Notes under the pieces: generated by a model
Database searches by the model: none
What the model was told of the DNA's origin: nothing
The model's input: the letters and a program-made list of their open reading frames with translations, nothing else
Translations under genes and position numbers: made by a program
Source of the DNA: Klebsiella aerogenes KCTC 2190
GTDB taxonomy: Bacteria > Pseudomonadota > Gammaproteobacteria > Enterobacterales > Enterobacteriaceae
Length of the DNA: 64,000 nt
Assembly (NCBI RefSeq): GCF_000215745.1
Contig: NC_015663.1
Span: 1,240,001 to 1,304,000, forward strand
Reading direction: 5' to 3'
Shown: positions 1 to 8,167 of the stretch, in pieces
Position numbering within the stretch: the first letter of the stretch is position 1
How the letters are laid out: every line of letters starts with the position of its first letter

Positions 1-132
1 AATACCACGTTCGCCCGCCATAATCATCACCGGATCGCCGGGGATCATATGAACGAAAGCAAAGGTGAGAAGGGTAATACCGATAAATGTCGGGATGACG
101 AGTCCCAAACGTCGGAGAATAAACTGCAACAT
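1..132 (-). CDS. dppB: DppB, dipeptide ABC transporter permease (partial, N-terminal 44 codons)
   Basis: The first 44 codons of a membrane protein run off the left edge on the minus strand. The translation opens MLQFILRRLGLVIPTF and continues into a hydrophobic first membrane segment, then a HMIPGDPV stretch typical of DppB/OppB-type permeases. DppB pairs with DppC to form the inner-membrane channel for di- and tripeptides delivered by DppA. It lies about 130 bases downstream of dppA in the same direction, as in the enterobacterial dppABCDF operon. The start codon is ATG at 132-130. The identification rests on sequence recalled from the family plus gene order. Confidence 0.93.
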   Translation of the reverse strand, partial: MLQFILRRLGLVIPTFIGITLLTFAFVHMIPGDPVMIMAGERGI

Positions 133-225
133 AACCCGGATTCTCTATAGTGACGCCAGGCCTGGTGACAAGGCGTCTGTATTGCTCACAAAAGTACTCC
201 CCGAATAGCGGGAATACGCCCCCCG

Positions 226-246
226 CCTCTCCCGCGCGGGGAGAGG
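226..246. repeat. Palindromic GC-rich element between dppA and dppB
   Basis: CCTCTCCC and GGGGAGAGG arms face each other across GC-rich bases, just after the dppA stop. This matches the GAGAGGG-type palindromes near 45635, 50378 and 56993. In the dpp operon a hairpin here could protect the dppA transcript 3' end or lower dppB expression relative to the abundant binding protein; that role is inferred. Confidence 0.6.
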
Positions 247-265
247 GGGTCAGGCATCGTGCTTA

Positions 266-1874
266 TTATTCGACAGAGACGTTATCGAAGTGGTGTTTGC
301 CAAGCGGATCAACCACATAGCCTTTGACTTCTTTACGCACTGGCTCGTAAACGGTGGAGTGAGCAATGATCAGCGCCGGAGCCTGGTCATGCATCACTAC
401 CTGAGCCTGTTTGTACAGTTCAATACGCTTGTTGTGATCGTCGGTTGCGCGTGCCGGTTGAATGAGGTCTTCAAACGGCTTATAGCACCAGCGAGAGTAG
501 TTAGAGCCGTCTTTCGCCGCGGCGCAGCTGAACAGGGTCGCGAAGAAGTTATCCGGATCCCCGTTGTCGCCGGTCCAGCCCATCATCACGGTCTGATGCT
601 CGCCCGCTTTCGCGCGTTTCAGGTACTCGCCCCACTCATAGGTGACGATCTTGGCCTGTACGCCGACTTTCGCCCAGTCGGCCTGGATCATTTCAGCCAT
701 ACGGCGCGCGTTCGGGTTATACGGACGCTGTACCGGCATTGCCCACAGGTCGATGGTGAAGCCTTTTTCCATGCCCGCTTCTTTCAGCAGCTGCTTCGCC
801 TTCTCAGGATCGTAGGTGTAGTCTTTAACATCATCGTTATAGCCCCACATGGTCGGCGGGATCAGGTTCTTCGCCGACTGGCCGGCGCCCTGATAAACGG
901 CTTTGATGATCGCTTCTTTGTTCACCGCGTAGGTCAGCGCCTGGCGAACTTTGACGTTATCCAGCGGTTTTTTTCTCGGTGTTGAAGGAGAGATAACCCA
1001 CGTTCAGACCCGGCTGTTCCAGCAGGTTGATGTTTTTATCTTCCTTCATGCGCGCGATGTCAGCCGGATTCGGATACGGCATCACCTGGCACTCGTTTTT
1101 CTGCAGCTTGGCGTAGCGTACGGAAGCGTCCGGGGTGATAGAGAAGACCAGACGATCGATCTGCGGCTTGGTGCCCCAGTAGCCCGGGAAGGCCTTATAC
1201 AGAATGCGCGAGTCTTTCTGATACTGCAGCAGTTGGAATGGACCGGTACCGATTGGGTTAAGGTCTACTTTTTCCGGGGTGCCGGCTTTCAGCATGTTGT
1301 CGGCATATTCTTTCGACAGAATAGAAGCAAAGTCCATCGCCAGGTCAGCGAGGAACGGCGCTTCCGGGCGAGTCAGCACGAACTGGACGGTATTATCGTC
1401 CACTTTCTTCACTTCGCTAATCAGGTCCTGCAGACCCATCCCTTCGAAGTACTCATAGCTGCCGCCAGAGACTTTATGGTACGGGTTTTTGTCATTTTTC
1501 TGGCGGTCGAAGGAGAACACCACGTCGTCGGCATTCAGCTCGCGCGTTGGTTTAAAGTCTTTATTATCCTGCCACTTCACACCTTTACGCAGGTGGAAGG
1601 TATAGGTTTTACCGTCCTCGCTGACATCCCACTTCTCAGCAAGACCAGGAATAACTTCAGTCGTACCGGTTTTGAATTCAACCAGACGGTTATAAATAGG
1701 CACCGAACTGGCGTCATAGGTGGTACCCGAGGTGAAGAGCTGTGGGTTAAAGCCTTCCGGCGAACCTTCAGAACAATAAACCAGGGTTTTAGCTTGTACG
1801 CTTGCGGCGACGGTCATGGCGACCAGGCTCAGACCAAGCTTCAGCATCCCTGACTTTTTCAAGGAAATACTCAT
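266..1874 (-). pseudogene. dppA: DppA, periplasmic dipeptide-binding protein, interrupted by a one-base frameshift
   Basis: DppA is the periplasmic receptor for dipeptides (and, in E. coli, haem and dipeptide taxis). The ATG at 1874 follows a GGAGC ribosome site and gives a signal peptide MSISLKKSGMLKLG..ASVQA, then a mature SBP-5 family domain. Reading breaks after FNTEKK: seven T on the plus strand (968-974, seven A in the mRNA) replace the six needed, giving a stop at about 957. The remaining 219+ residues resume in the next frame (PLDNVKVRQALTYAVNKEAII...) to the stop at 266. Removing one base restores 535 residues, the normal DppA length. Both halves are otherwise well conserved, so this is either a very recent mutation or a homopolymer sequencing error. 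Confidence 0.93.
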
Positions 1875-2507
1875 TATTCTGCTCCAAAAATGTGATGTTG
1901 TTTGCATATAGCCGCCAGACCTTTATTTATTTTTTACCCGGTCTGGTCGGTGGTGCCCGAAGGCGTTGAGAGAGATGGGGATTCCGTTCGCTAAAACGAC
2001 TGAGTTGCAGTACGGATTCTCCATGAAATGCCCCTCATGCCGTACAATCTGTCAACAGAATGGTTAAACGTCAATACAGCTAACCGGGTTTTGCGTCAGG
2101 GGTGAGAATCGGTGGGCAAAGATTAAAAAAACTTGGTGGCGCTATTTTCAGCAGAGAAATTTATGCTAGCGGCCATAAGCCAGAATAAACCCCTTAATAG
2201 TTTGCAACATCTGGTGATAAACAATTCTTAAAAATGGTGAAAATTTCTTCCCATGTGACCATTATGTGAGCGATTAATAGCGCGAACGTTAAAACGCACA
2301 GCGGAAAATGCTGTAGTTAGCCATAAGCTTCGCGAAAAAAGATCTGTTCATCGATAAAAAAATGCAATGGAAGATGTCACAAAACAGCGAACAGCTGGTG
2401 AGATACGCGGGGAAATGCGATTTTTGTGATTATGGCGGGGTTTTCGCCCCGGCTTGCGCTGCGCTGAGCCGGGCTACCGGGTTAGCCAAGCGCTGTACGG
2501 ACGTAGT
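1875..2507. other. Non-coding region upstream of dppA
   Basis: About 600 bases hold no convincing gene. The part next to dppA must carry its promoter and leader. The far part is AT-rich to about 2440 and then turns into GC-rich palindromes: a CCCGGCT..AGCCGGG pair around 2447-2473, followed by the REP-like unit at 2508. The open frame crossing 2362-2925 on the plus strand runs through terminators and the tRNA antisense and is not a gene. Confidence 0.6.
1891..1907 (-). promoter_or_regulatory. Probable GcvB small-RNA target in the dppA leader
   Basis: The dppA mRNA reads ATGCAAACAACATCACA about 17-33 bases before the start codon. GcvB represses dppA in E. coli and Salmonella by pairing its GU-rich R1 region with CA-rich sites of this kind close to the ribosome site. 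The ACAACATCACA core is visible here. No gcvB gene lies in the window, so the pairing is inferred from the known interaction. Confidence 0.55.
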
Positions 2508-2536
2508 CCTGATAAGGCGCTTGCGCCGCAATCAGG
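2508..2536. repeat. REP-like palindrome
   Basis: CCTGATAAGGCGC and GCGCCGCAATCAGG form an imperfect palindrome with a two-base loop. This is the GCC-rich, TAAGGCGC-bearing pattern of enterobacterial REP (repetitive extragenic palindromic) units. It lies in the untranscribed gap beyond the proK terminators. Confidence 0.6.
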
Positions 2537-2543
2537 GAAGCGT

Positions 2544-2649
2544 TCGAGTCGAACCTCTGCCCCCGGAGGCTCTCATCCTCTTCGGGCCGCAGATGCAAAA
2601 AAGCCTGCTCGTTGAGCAGGCTTTTCGAATTTGGTCGGTGATAGAGGAT
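2544..2649 (-). repeat. Direct duplicate of the proK 3' end and terminator (distal copy)
   Basis: This segment repeats 2711-2814 with a few changes. In minus-strand order it contains the last bases of tRNA-Pro (TCCTCTATCACCGACCA), the AAATTCG spacer, the AAAAGCCTGCTC hairpin with its T run, and the GCATCTGCGGCCC flank. It has no rest of a tRNA, so it is a relic 3' end rather than a gene. Such relics can arise from tandem tRNA duplication followed by deletion, or from loss of an element that used the tRNA 3' end as attachment site. No integrase remains. Confidence 0.75.
2599..2625 (-). terminator. Second terminator hairpin in the duplicated proK tail
   Basis: AAAAGCCTGCTC and GAGCAGGCTTTT flank a three-base loop, with a run of T on the minus strand after the stem. 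It differs from the proximal copy at one loop base. It would act as a back-up terminator for proK read-through. Confidence 0.7.
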
Positions 2650-2763
2650 GACTCGCCACTTCGTGGCTCGCCCTACGGGCCGTTGCTAACGCAACGTTCT
2701 CTCGCTACGCTCGAGTCGAACCTCCCCCCGGAGGTTCTCATCCTCTTCGGGCCGCAGATGCAA

Positions 2764-2790
2764 AAAAGCCTGCTCATTGAGCAGGCTTTT
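2764..2790 (-). terminator. proK rho-independent terminator
   Basis: A 12-base-pair stem AAAAGCCTGCTC/GAGCAGGCTTTT with a three-base loop lies seven bases beyond the tRNA CCA end. The minus-strand transcript ends in six U. Confidence 0.85.
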
Positions 2791-2796
2791 CAAATT

Positions 2797-2873
<77 letters not shown>

Positions 2874-2964
2874 AATGCGGGGCGCATCTTACTGCTGGGA
2901 TGCCCCCCCGTCAATGCCTTATTAGCAAAAAATCAATCAAGCGGCGAGAATCTCGCCACTACTG

Positions 2965-4656
2965 CTATTCCTTCGCCGCTTTCGCCGCTGCCGGCACGCG
3001 ACACCAGTTGTTGTTCTCATTAATCCCACCATCCGGCGAGGTATAACCAAGACAACCCATAATAGTGTCATACAGCTCAACGTGACGGTGCGGAACCTTC
3101 ATTGCCGCCTGCTGCTTAAGGCGCGCAAAGGAGGCGGCGTGATCCGGGTTCTCCAGATATTTATCCGACATCCAGACCATCATCGGCACGCGGAACTGCT
3201 CCGGCGGCGCCATCATGCGCGGCGTGCCGTGCAGATGTTCGTGTTCATTAATCGACTCGCCGTGATCGGCGGCGTAGAACACGATAGCCTTTTTATCCCG
3301 CAGTTGGTCCAGCACGCTGACGATAAAGTGATCCACATAAGTGACGCTGTTATCGTAGGAATTAATCAACTCGGCCTTCGAACATTTGCTGTCCACGCCC
3401 ACACATTCCGGTTTCCACTGCGCAAAGCTGCGTGGGTATCGCTGGGTATAGTTAAAATGCGACCCCTTGGTATGGAGAATGATCAAACGCTTGCCGCTCG
3501 GGTTTTGCTCCATGCCGCGCTTCATTTCATCGACCAGCAGCATATCATCCACGTTCTTGCCGCGGTTGCGCGGCTCGGCGCCGATCTGCTCACGATAGGC
3601 GATATTGTTGGCCATCGTATTGCTGTAGAACCACATCTCGCTCTGCATCGCGTACAGGTCGCCGGCGAAGCCCAGTTGATGCAGTACGGCAAACACATTC
3701 TGCTCTTTCAGCGTCCGCTGGGGATTATCATCCGCTCCGCCCTCACGCACGAACATACAGCGCAACGACAGTTTGGTGGCGGTATCGCAAGAGGTGCCGC
3801 GGAAGGCGACAAGATTCTTCTCCTGCGCCAGCTTCGGCGTGGTATTACGGTTATAGCCGAGTATACCCATATGATCCCAGCGGGTGGTCTCGCCGATAAT
3901 AAACACCACATAAGTATCATCAAGATCCTGCGGCGCTACGTAGGTGAATTTTTTCGCGGGGTTAATCAGCGACTTATTATCGGACGACTCATCCACCTGC
4001 GCCCAGGCGTACAGCCCGAGCGCCGACAGCCAGTTAGAAGGCAGATACGAGTTGGCAATCACGCCGCCGTAGCTTGGCATATCGACTTCTGAATTGCGCT
4101 CAACATTCTTCTGACGGACTTCCAGCAGGCGAATTGGCCCCCAGACCATCAGCCCGGCCAGCACGACTATCAGGATATTTTTCGCCCGATGCCCCGGCGT
4201 TTTAACCTGTTGCAGCAGCGTCTTACGACAGCGGTTGCTCCAGATAAGCAGCAGCGGCAACGCACTAACAACCGCCAGCCACAAGATCAGATGCCAGCCG
4301 ATAACCTCTTTCGACAGGTCAATATCGGTAGTCATCACCGAAGCGATAATGCCGTAGCCAATGACCACATTAAGGAAAGTCATGTAATAACTTGCCCCTG
4401 CGGAAAACAGCACCACCAGCGTGGCTAAGATGCGCCAGACTCGACGACCAAATAACGACAGCAAACGCAGCAGGAAGAAGGTGACCAGCACCGTCGCCAC
4501 TAGTTCCACCGCTCCGGACAACCCTTTCCAGACGGTAAACTCTTGAGCGTAACCATCGAAACGACGGAAAAACACCGCGGCGTTCATAAACCAGCCGATG
4601 TACAGCGCAAGCCAAAAGCTTAGCTTCTGCTGCGACATCGTTTTAATGTATTTCAT
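2965..4656 (-). CDS. eptB: EptB, Kdo2-lipid A phosphoethanolamine 7''-transferase
   Basis: Inner-membrane enzyme of 563 residues that moves phosphoethanolamine from phosphatidylethanolamine to the outer Kdo residue of LPS, lowering surface charge. The N-terminal 175 residues hold about five membrane segments. A periplasmic sulfatase-like domain follows, with GETTRWDHMG near 255-264 (likely nucleophile Thr257), HTKGSHFNY and a DHGE metal-site motif. Length equals the E. coli protein. It is a single transcription unit, converging on nothing and followed by proK on the same strand. In E. coli eptB is repressed by the MgrR small RNA and induced by sigma-E; I did not identify those sites here. Confidence 0.93.
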   Translation of the reverse strand: MKYIKTMSQQKLSFWLALYIGWFMNAAVFFRRFDGYAQEFTVWKGLSGAVELVATVLVTFFLLRLLSLFGRRVWRILATLVVLFSAGASYYMTFLNVVIGYGIIASVMTTDIDLSKEVIGWHLILWLAVVSALPLLLIWSNRCRKTLLQQVKTPGHRAKNILIVVLAGLMVWGPIRLLEVRQKNVERNSEVDMPSYGGVIANSYLPSNWLSALGLYAWAQVDESSDNKSLINPAKKFTYVAPQDLDDTYVVFIIGETTRWDHMGILGYNRNTTPKLAQEKNLVAFRGTSCDTATKLSLRCMFVREGGADDNPQRTLKEQNVFAVLHQLGFAGDLYAMQSEMWFYSNTMANNIAYREQIGAEPRNRGKNVDDMLLVDEMKRGMEQNPSGKRLIILHTKGSHFNYTQRYPRSFAQWKPECVGVDSKCSKAELINSYDNSVTYVDHFIVSVLDQLRDKKAIVFYAADHGESINEHEHLHGTPRMMAPPEQFRVPMMVWMSDKYLENPDHAASFARLKQQAAMKVPHRHVELYDTIMGCLGYTSPDGGINENNNWCRVPAAAKAAKE

Positions 4657-4878
4657 GCAAGCAAACCTGGGAAACGAAGAGATGAAACCGCCCTGAATAA
4701 AACGATATAAACAGGAAGATTAATAAAGTGCGTCTGGGTTGGTTATCGGAAACCTCTACAAAGCGCGCTAAGTAGACCACAGCAAATGGGAAAAGTATCC
4801 GCGAGGAATGTGATTCAGCCAGATATTTACAAAATATCTGGCTGGTAAGGCATTATTAGCTTAGGAAGGGCGACGCTA

Positions 4879-6084
4879 TCAGGCGTGGGCCTGGTGGTAA
4901 ATTTCGCTTTTCGGCTGACGAATAGTGGTGGAGAGCGCCAGCGACAAAATCAGCAGAGCGAAGATGACGCAGAAGGTGACATAGAAGCCGCCGAACACGG
5001 AGGCAATCAGCGAACCGCAAATACTACCGATACCGAAGCCAAGATAAATTACACCATAGTTTTTCGCCAGGTTATTGAGGCCAAAGAACTCGCTTACCAG
5101 CGACGGGAAGACGGTAATAGTGCCGCCGAAGTTAAAGGCCACGCAGGCAATCGCCGCAAAGAAGGTCATCGCATTCAGTGGCGCGAACAGCAGGGCCGCC
5201 ATACCGACCAGGGACACCACCTGACCGATGGTTATCACGCGGATACGGGAGATCTTGTCGGACAGGATGCCCAGTACCAGGCGGCCGCTCAGGTTGGCGA
5301 TAGAAATCACGGTAACCGCATTCGCCGCCGTCGCCACGTCGAGGTGCACCATGCCCTGCGCGATATCTTTCGCTACACCAATCACATACAGGCCGCTCAT
5401 GCAGGCCGTCAGGAACATCACCGCCAGCATCCAGTACTGCGGTTTACGCATGGATTCAGCAAGGGTGAAATCATTTTCGACGACGCCGTTAGCGGTAGTG
5501 GTCGCGGGATGATTCGGCGCATCTTTCATCAGGGTGGCGCCAAAGACGATCATCACCAGTACGATAGCGCCCCAGATAACAAATGTTTTTTCCAGCCCAA
5601 CCGTCGCCAGCAGGTGGCTATCGATAAATTTAAAACCGAGGCTGCCAAGGCCATAAGCGCCGATTGAGAAGGCGGAAATCAGACCTTTACGCTCCGGGAA
5701 CCACTTCACGCAGTTCGACAACGTCAGCAGATAGCCTGCGCCGTCCGCCAAACCGACCAGCAGACCGGCGCTCAGCCACAGCATCATCAGGCTGTTAGCA
5801 TGGGCAGTAAGGAAAAAACCGACGCCAAGAAGGATGCCGGATGCCATGGTGACGCGTTTCACGCCAAAGCGTTCCTGCAATTTACCGGCAACGGAAGAGG
5901 ATAATGCCAGCCCAAGACTTAACAGGCCGAAGGAAAATGCCACCTGGCTTACTGGCTCGTCCAGTTTGTTGGCCAGAGAACTATTAAACAAACTCCATGT
6001 ATAAACCGATCCCAGTGCGAATTGCGTAATGATCGTGCCAATCAGCGTGAGCCAACGGGTATATTGAGTGTTTGCAGCGTTCAT
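4879..6084 (-). CDS. yhjX: YhjX, MFS transporter of the oxalate/formate antiporter-like group
   Basis: A 401-residue protein with twelve predicted membrane segments, closely matching E. coli YhjX, including the conserved openings RWLTLIGTIITQFALGSVYTW and WFPERKGLISAFSIG. E. coli YhjX is induced when the pyruvate-sensing YpdA/YpdB two-component system is active, and pyruvate has been suggested as its substrate. A YpdB-like direct repeat lies about 100 bases upstream of the ATG, supporting the same control. It is monocistronic; the eptB start lies about 220 bases downstream on the same strand. Confidence 0.92.
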   Translation of the reverse strand: MNAANTQYTRWLTLIGTIITQFALGSVYTWSLFNSSLANKLDEPVSQVAFSFGLLSLGLALSSSVAGKLQERFGVKRVTMASGILLGVGFFLTAHANSLMMLWLSAGLLVGLADGAGYLLTLSNCVKWFPERKGLISAFSIGAYGLGSLGFKFIDSHLLATVGLEKTFVIWGAIVLVMIVFGATLMKDAPNHPATTTANGVVENDFTLAESMRKPQYWMLAVMFLTACMSGLYVIGVAKDIAQGMVHLDVATAANAVTVISIANLSGRLVLGILSDKISRIRVITIGQVVSLVGMAALLFAPLNAMTFFAAIACVAFNFGGTITVFPSLVSEFFGLNNLAKNYGVIYLGFGIGSICGSLIASVFGGFYVTFCVIFALLILSLALSTTIRQPKSEIYHQAHA

Positions 6085-6174
6085 AGCAGATGTCCTGAAG
6101 GATTAACTGCCGCCACAATACCCAAATCCCCAAATCCGGTGGGGGAAAACGGCATGAACTGCCATCAACGAGGA

Positions 6175-6205
6175 ATGAAATGCATTTATGGCGGAATGAA
6201 TGGCA
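6175..6205 (-). promoter_or_regulatory. YpdB-like direct-repeat operator upstream of yhjX
   Basis: On the minus strand two decamers, TGCCATTCAT and TGCATTTCAT, are separated by exactly 11 bases. The published YpdB site is GGCATTTCAT-N11-GGCATTTCAT. The proximal half matches 9 of 10 and the distal half 7 of 10. Position and spacing fit an activator site for yhjX. Confidence 0.65.
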
Positions 6206-6324
6206 TTGCAAAACATTCATTCCCTAAATTTTCACCAACAAGTTAGTGTGCGCTATCTCACAGAAACGCGCCGTTACTGAGATTTAACAATAACGACTGC
6301 GTTTCAAATGCGTAACAAAATCAT

Positions 6325-6972
6325 TTAGAAATTGGCGCTGACCCCCATCAGATACAGCGTATTTTCACCCGATGGCACATTATCTGCCTGCGAAAGCGTG
6401 GCCCATGCCGCCAGATGCGAACCCAGCGGCATATCGGCGCCCAACGTGACGTCGCCCCAGCTACCGTCTTTTCCGCGGCTAATCGACGCATTGTTATCGA
6501 CAGAAATAGACTGGTTATAGCTTACCTGCGCCCATGGATGCACGCCCCACAGTTGCTGATAATCCATACGCCAGCCGAGCGTGTTGACGTAAATACCTTC
6601 GCCCGCGCGACGCGTCGCTGGCGGCGGATTGAGATCGCTACGCAAGCTGGCAACCGGCCCGGAGGTCACGCCGCTGGCCAGTGAATAGTTCCATCCCACG
6701 CTCATGCCGTGACCTAAATCGGGCGGCGACAGCGCCTGATTTAACGCCAGCCCTGCGGGCGCTTCTGACGCTCTCATACGCTCGGCGAGAATATCTTCAT
6801 AACGCGGTTGGTGATCGCTATCCCATGTATAGCGTTCGGACGTATTACTTTTTGTATCGTTAGCGATATATTCCTGTTGCCAGGCATTAGCGCCTGAAAC
6901 ACACGACATCCAGATAGTGATGCACGCCGGGATCAACCCACCCCGGAGGCCATTGCATTTCTTTATTATCAT
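6325..6972 (-). CDS. yhjY: YhjY, outer-membrane autotransporter-type beta-barrel protein
   Basis: This 215-residue protein lies next to tag, as yhjY does in E. coli. The ATG at 6972 is preceded by TTTTGGAGTCGC, a good ribosome site. A TTG 18 codons further up is possible but has none. The N-terminus has a basic, hydrophobic signal (MIIKKCNGLRGG..SGANA). The second half alternates polar and hydrophobic residues and ends in Phe (GVSANF), the signature of a barrel inserted by the Bam machinery. Residues GMSVGWNYSL, GWRMDYQ and WAQVSYNQS look like barrel strands. The function is not known. It is divergent from tag. Confidence 0.8.
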   Translation of the reverse strand: MIIKKCNGLRGGLIPACITIWMSCVSGANAWQQEYIANDTKSNTSERYTWDSDHQPRYEDILAERMRASEAPAGLALNQALSPPDLGHGMSVGWNYSLASGVTSGPVASLRSDLNPPPATRRAGEGIYVNTLGWRMDYQQLWGVHPWAQVSYNQSISVDNNASISRGKDGSWGDVTLGADMPLGSHLAAWATLSQADNVPSGENTLYLMGVSANF

Positions 6973-7166
6973 TAATGCGACTCCAAAAGAGCCGAATCGG
7001 CAATGTTGCTGTGTTTTTATACTCAAAATAATTCGAGCTGCCGCCCACTTCTACGCAACTTGAAGTATAAGAGTTGATGGGAAGTGGTTTCCCTGTATTA
7101 ACTATTATCTTTATCTTTCAGCCGTCAAGGCGGATGAAAAAGTTTTCTGACGAAAGGGAGAGAAAC

Positions 7167-7730
7167 ATGCAACGTTGCGGATGGGTAAGCCAGGATCCTC
7201 TTTATATCCAGTATCACGATAAAGAATGGGGAGTCGCCGAGAGAACACCGCAAAAGCTGTTTGAAATGATCTGCCTCGAAGGCCAACAGGCGGGGCTCTC
7301 GTGGATAACCGTTCTGAAAAAACGTGAAAACTATCGTCAGGCCTTTCACCAGTTTGACCCGGTGCGCGTAGCGGCCATGGATGAAGCGGACGTCGAGCGC
7401 CTGCTACAGAATGCGGGCATTATCCGCCATCGGGGAAAGATCCAGGCCATCATCGGCAATGCGCGGGCGTTTCTCGCCATGGAAGCCAACGGTGAAGCAT
7501 TCAGCGATTTCGTCTGGTCGTTTGTCGATAATCAGCCGCAAATTACCCATGCGGCGACGCTCGCCGAAATTCCCACCACCACACCAGCCTCCGATGCGCT
7601 ATCTAAAGCGTTGAAAAAGCGCGGCTTTAAATTCGTCGGCTCCACTATCTGTTATTCATTTATGCAGGCCTGCGGGTTAGTCAACGATCATGTGACCGGC
7701 TGCTGTTGCTACCCCGGGAGACCAGCATGA
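7167..7730 (+). CDS. tag: Tag, DNA-3-methyladenine glycosylase I
   Basis: A 187-residue base-excision enzyme that removes 3-methyladenine constitutively. The zinc ligands of the E. coli enzyme are all present at Cys4, His17, His175 and Cys179, and the catalytic region contains Glu38 in FEMICLEGQQAG. The start is ATG 7167 (MQRCGWVSQDP), which follows AGGGAGAGAAAC; an upstream ATG would add 31 residues not found in the family. The stop overlaps the yiaC start in an ATGA, so the two are translated as a pair. Confidence 0.95.
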   Translation: MQRCGWVSQDPLYIQYHDKEWGVAERTPQKLFEMICLEGQQAGLSWITVLKKRENYRQAFHQFDPVRVAAMDEADVERLLQNAGIIRHRGKIQAIIGNARAFLAMEANGEAFSDFVWSFVDNQPQITHAATLAEIPTTTPASDALSKALKKRGFKFVGSTICYSFMQACGLVNDHVTGCCCYPGRPA

Positions 7731-8167
7731 TCCAAAAATGGGATGCCACGGAGACCGGCCCGCTACTCGAGTTATGGCTGGAAAGCACGATTTACGCGCA
7801 TCCGTTCATTGCTGAAAGCTACTGGCGGGAAAGCCTGGAAGTTGTGCGCGATGTCTATCTTCCCGCCGCCGCCACCTGGGTGTGGCAGGAGAATGACGCA
7901 CTGAAAGGGTTTATCAGCGTGATGGATTCGCGCTTCGTCGGGGCGCTTTTCGTCGCCCCGCAAGCGATCCGCCACGGTATCGGCCGCGCGCTGCTTGATG
8001 AGGTCAAGCAGCACTACGACTGGTTAAGCCTGGAGGTCTATCAGAAAAACGTGCGGGCGGTAAATTTCTACCACGCGCAAGGTTTCCGTATAGAAGACTG
8101 CGCATGGCAGGACGATACCCAGCACCCAACCTGGATTATGCATTGGCCGGCGGATCAAATGCGCTAA
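7727..8167 (+). CDS. yiaC: YiaC, GNAT-family N-acetyltransferase
   Basis: A 146-residue GNAT protein starting at the ATG that overlaps the tag stop. The acetyl-CoA motif A region is visible as [15 protein letters not shown], and the C-terminal [18 protein letters not shown] is the usual motif B. The length equals E. coli YiaC, which has been reported to acetylate protein lysines in vivo. Its last 32 bases overlap the convergent bisC 3' end. Confidence 0.88.
   Translation: MIQKWDATETGPLLELWLESTIYAHPFIAESYWRESLEVVRDVYLPAAATWVWQENDALKGFISVMDSRFVGALFVAPQAIRHGIGRALLDEVKQHYDWLSLEVYQKNVRAVNFYHAQGFRIEDCAWQDDTQHPTWIMHWPADQMR

Noticed and set aside
957-985. Programmed frameshift or transcriptional slippage in dppA as a normal mechanism
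   Set aside because: DppA is an uninterrupted frame in known relatives as far as I recall, and there is no downstream stimulatory structure that I can see. A mutation or sequencing error is simpler.
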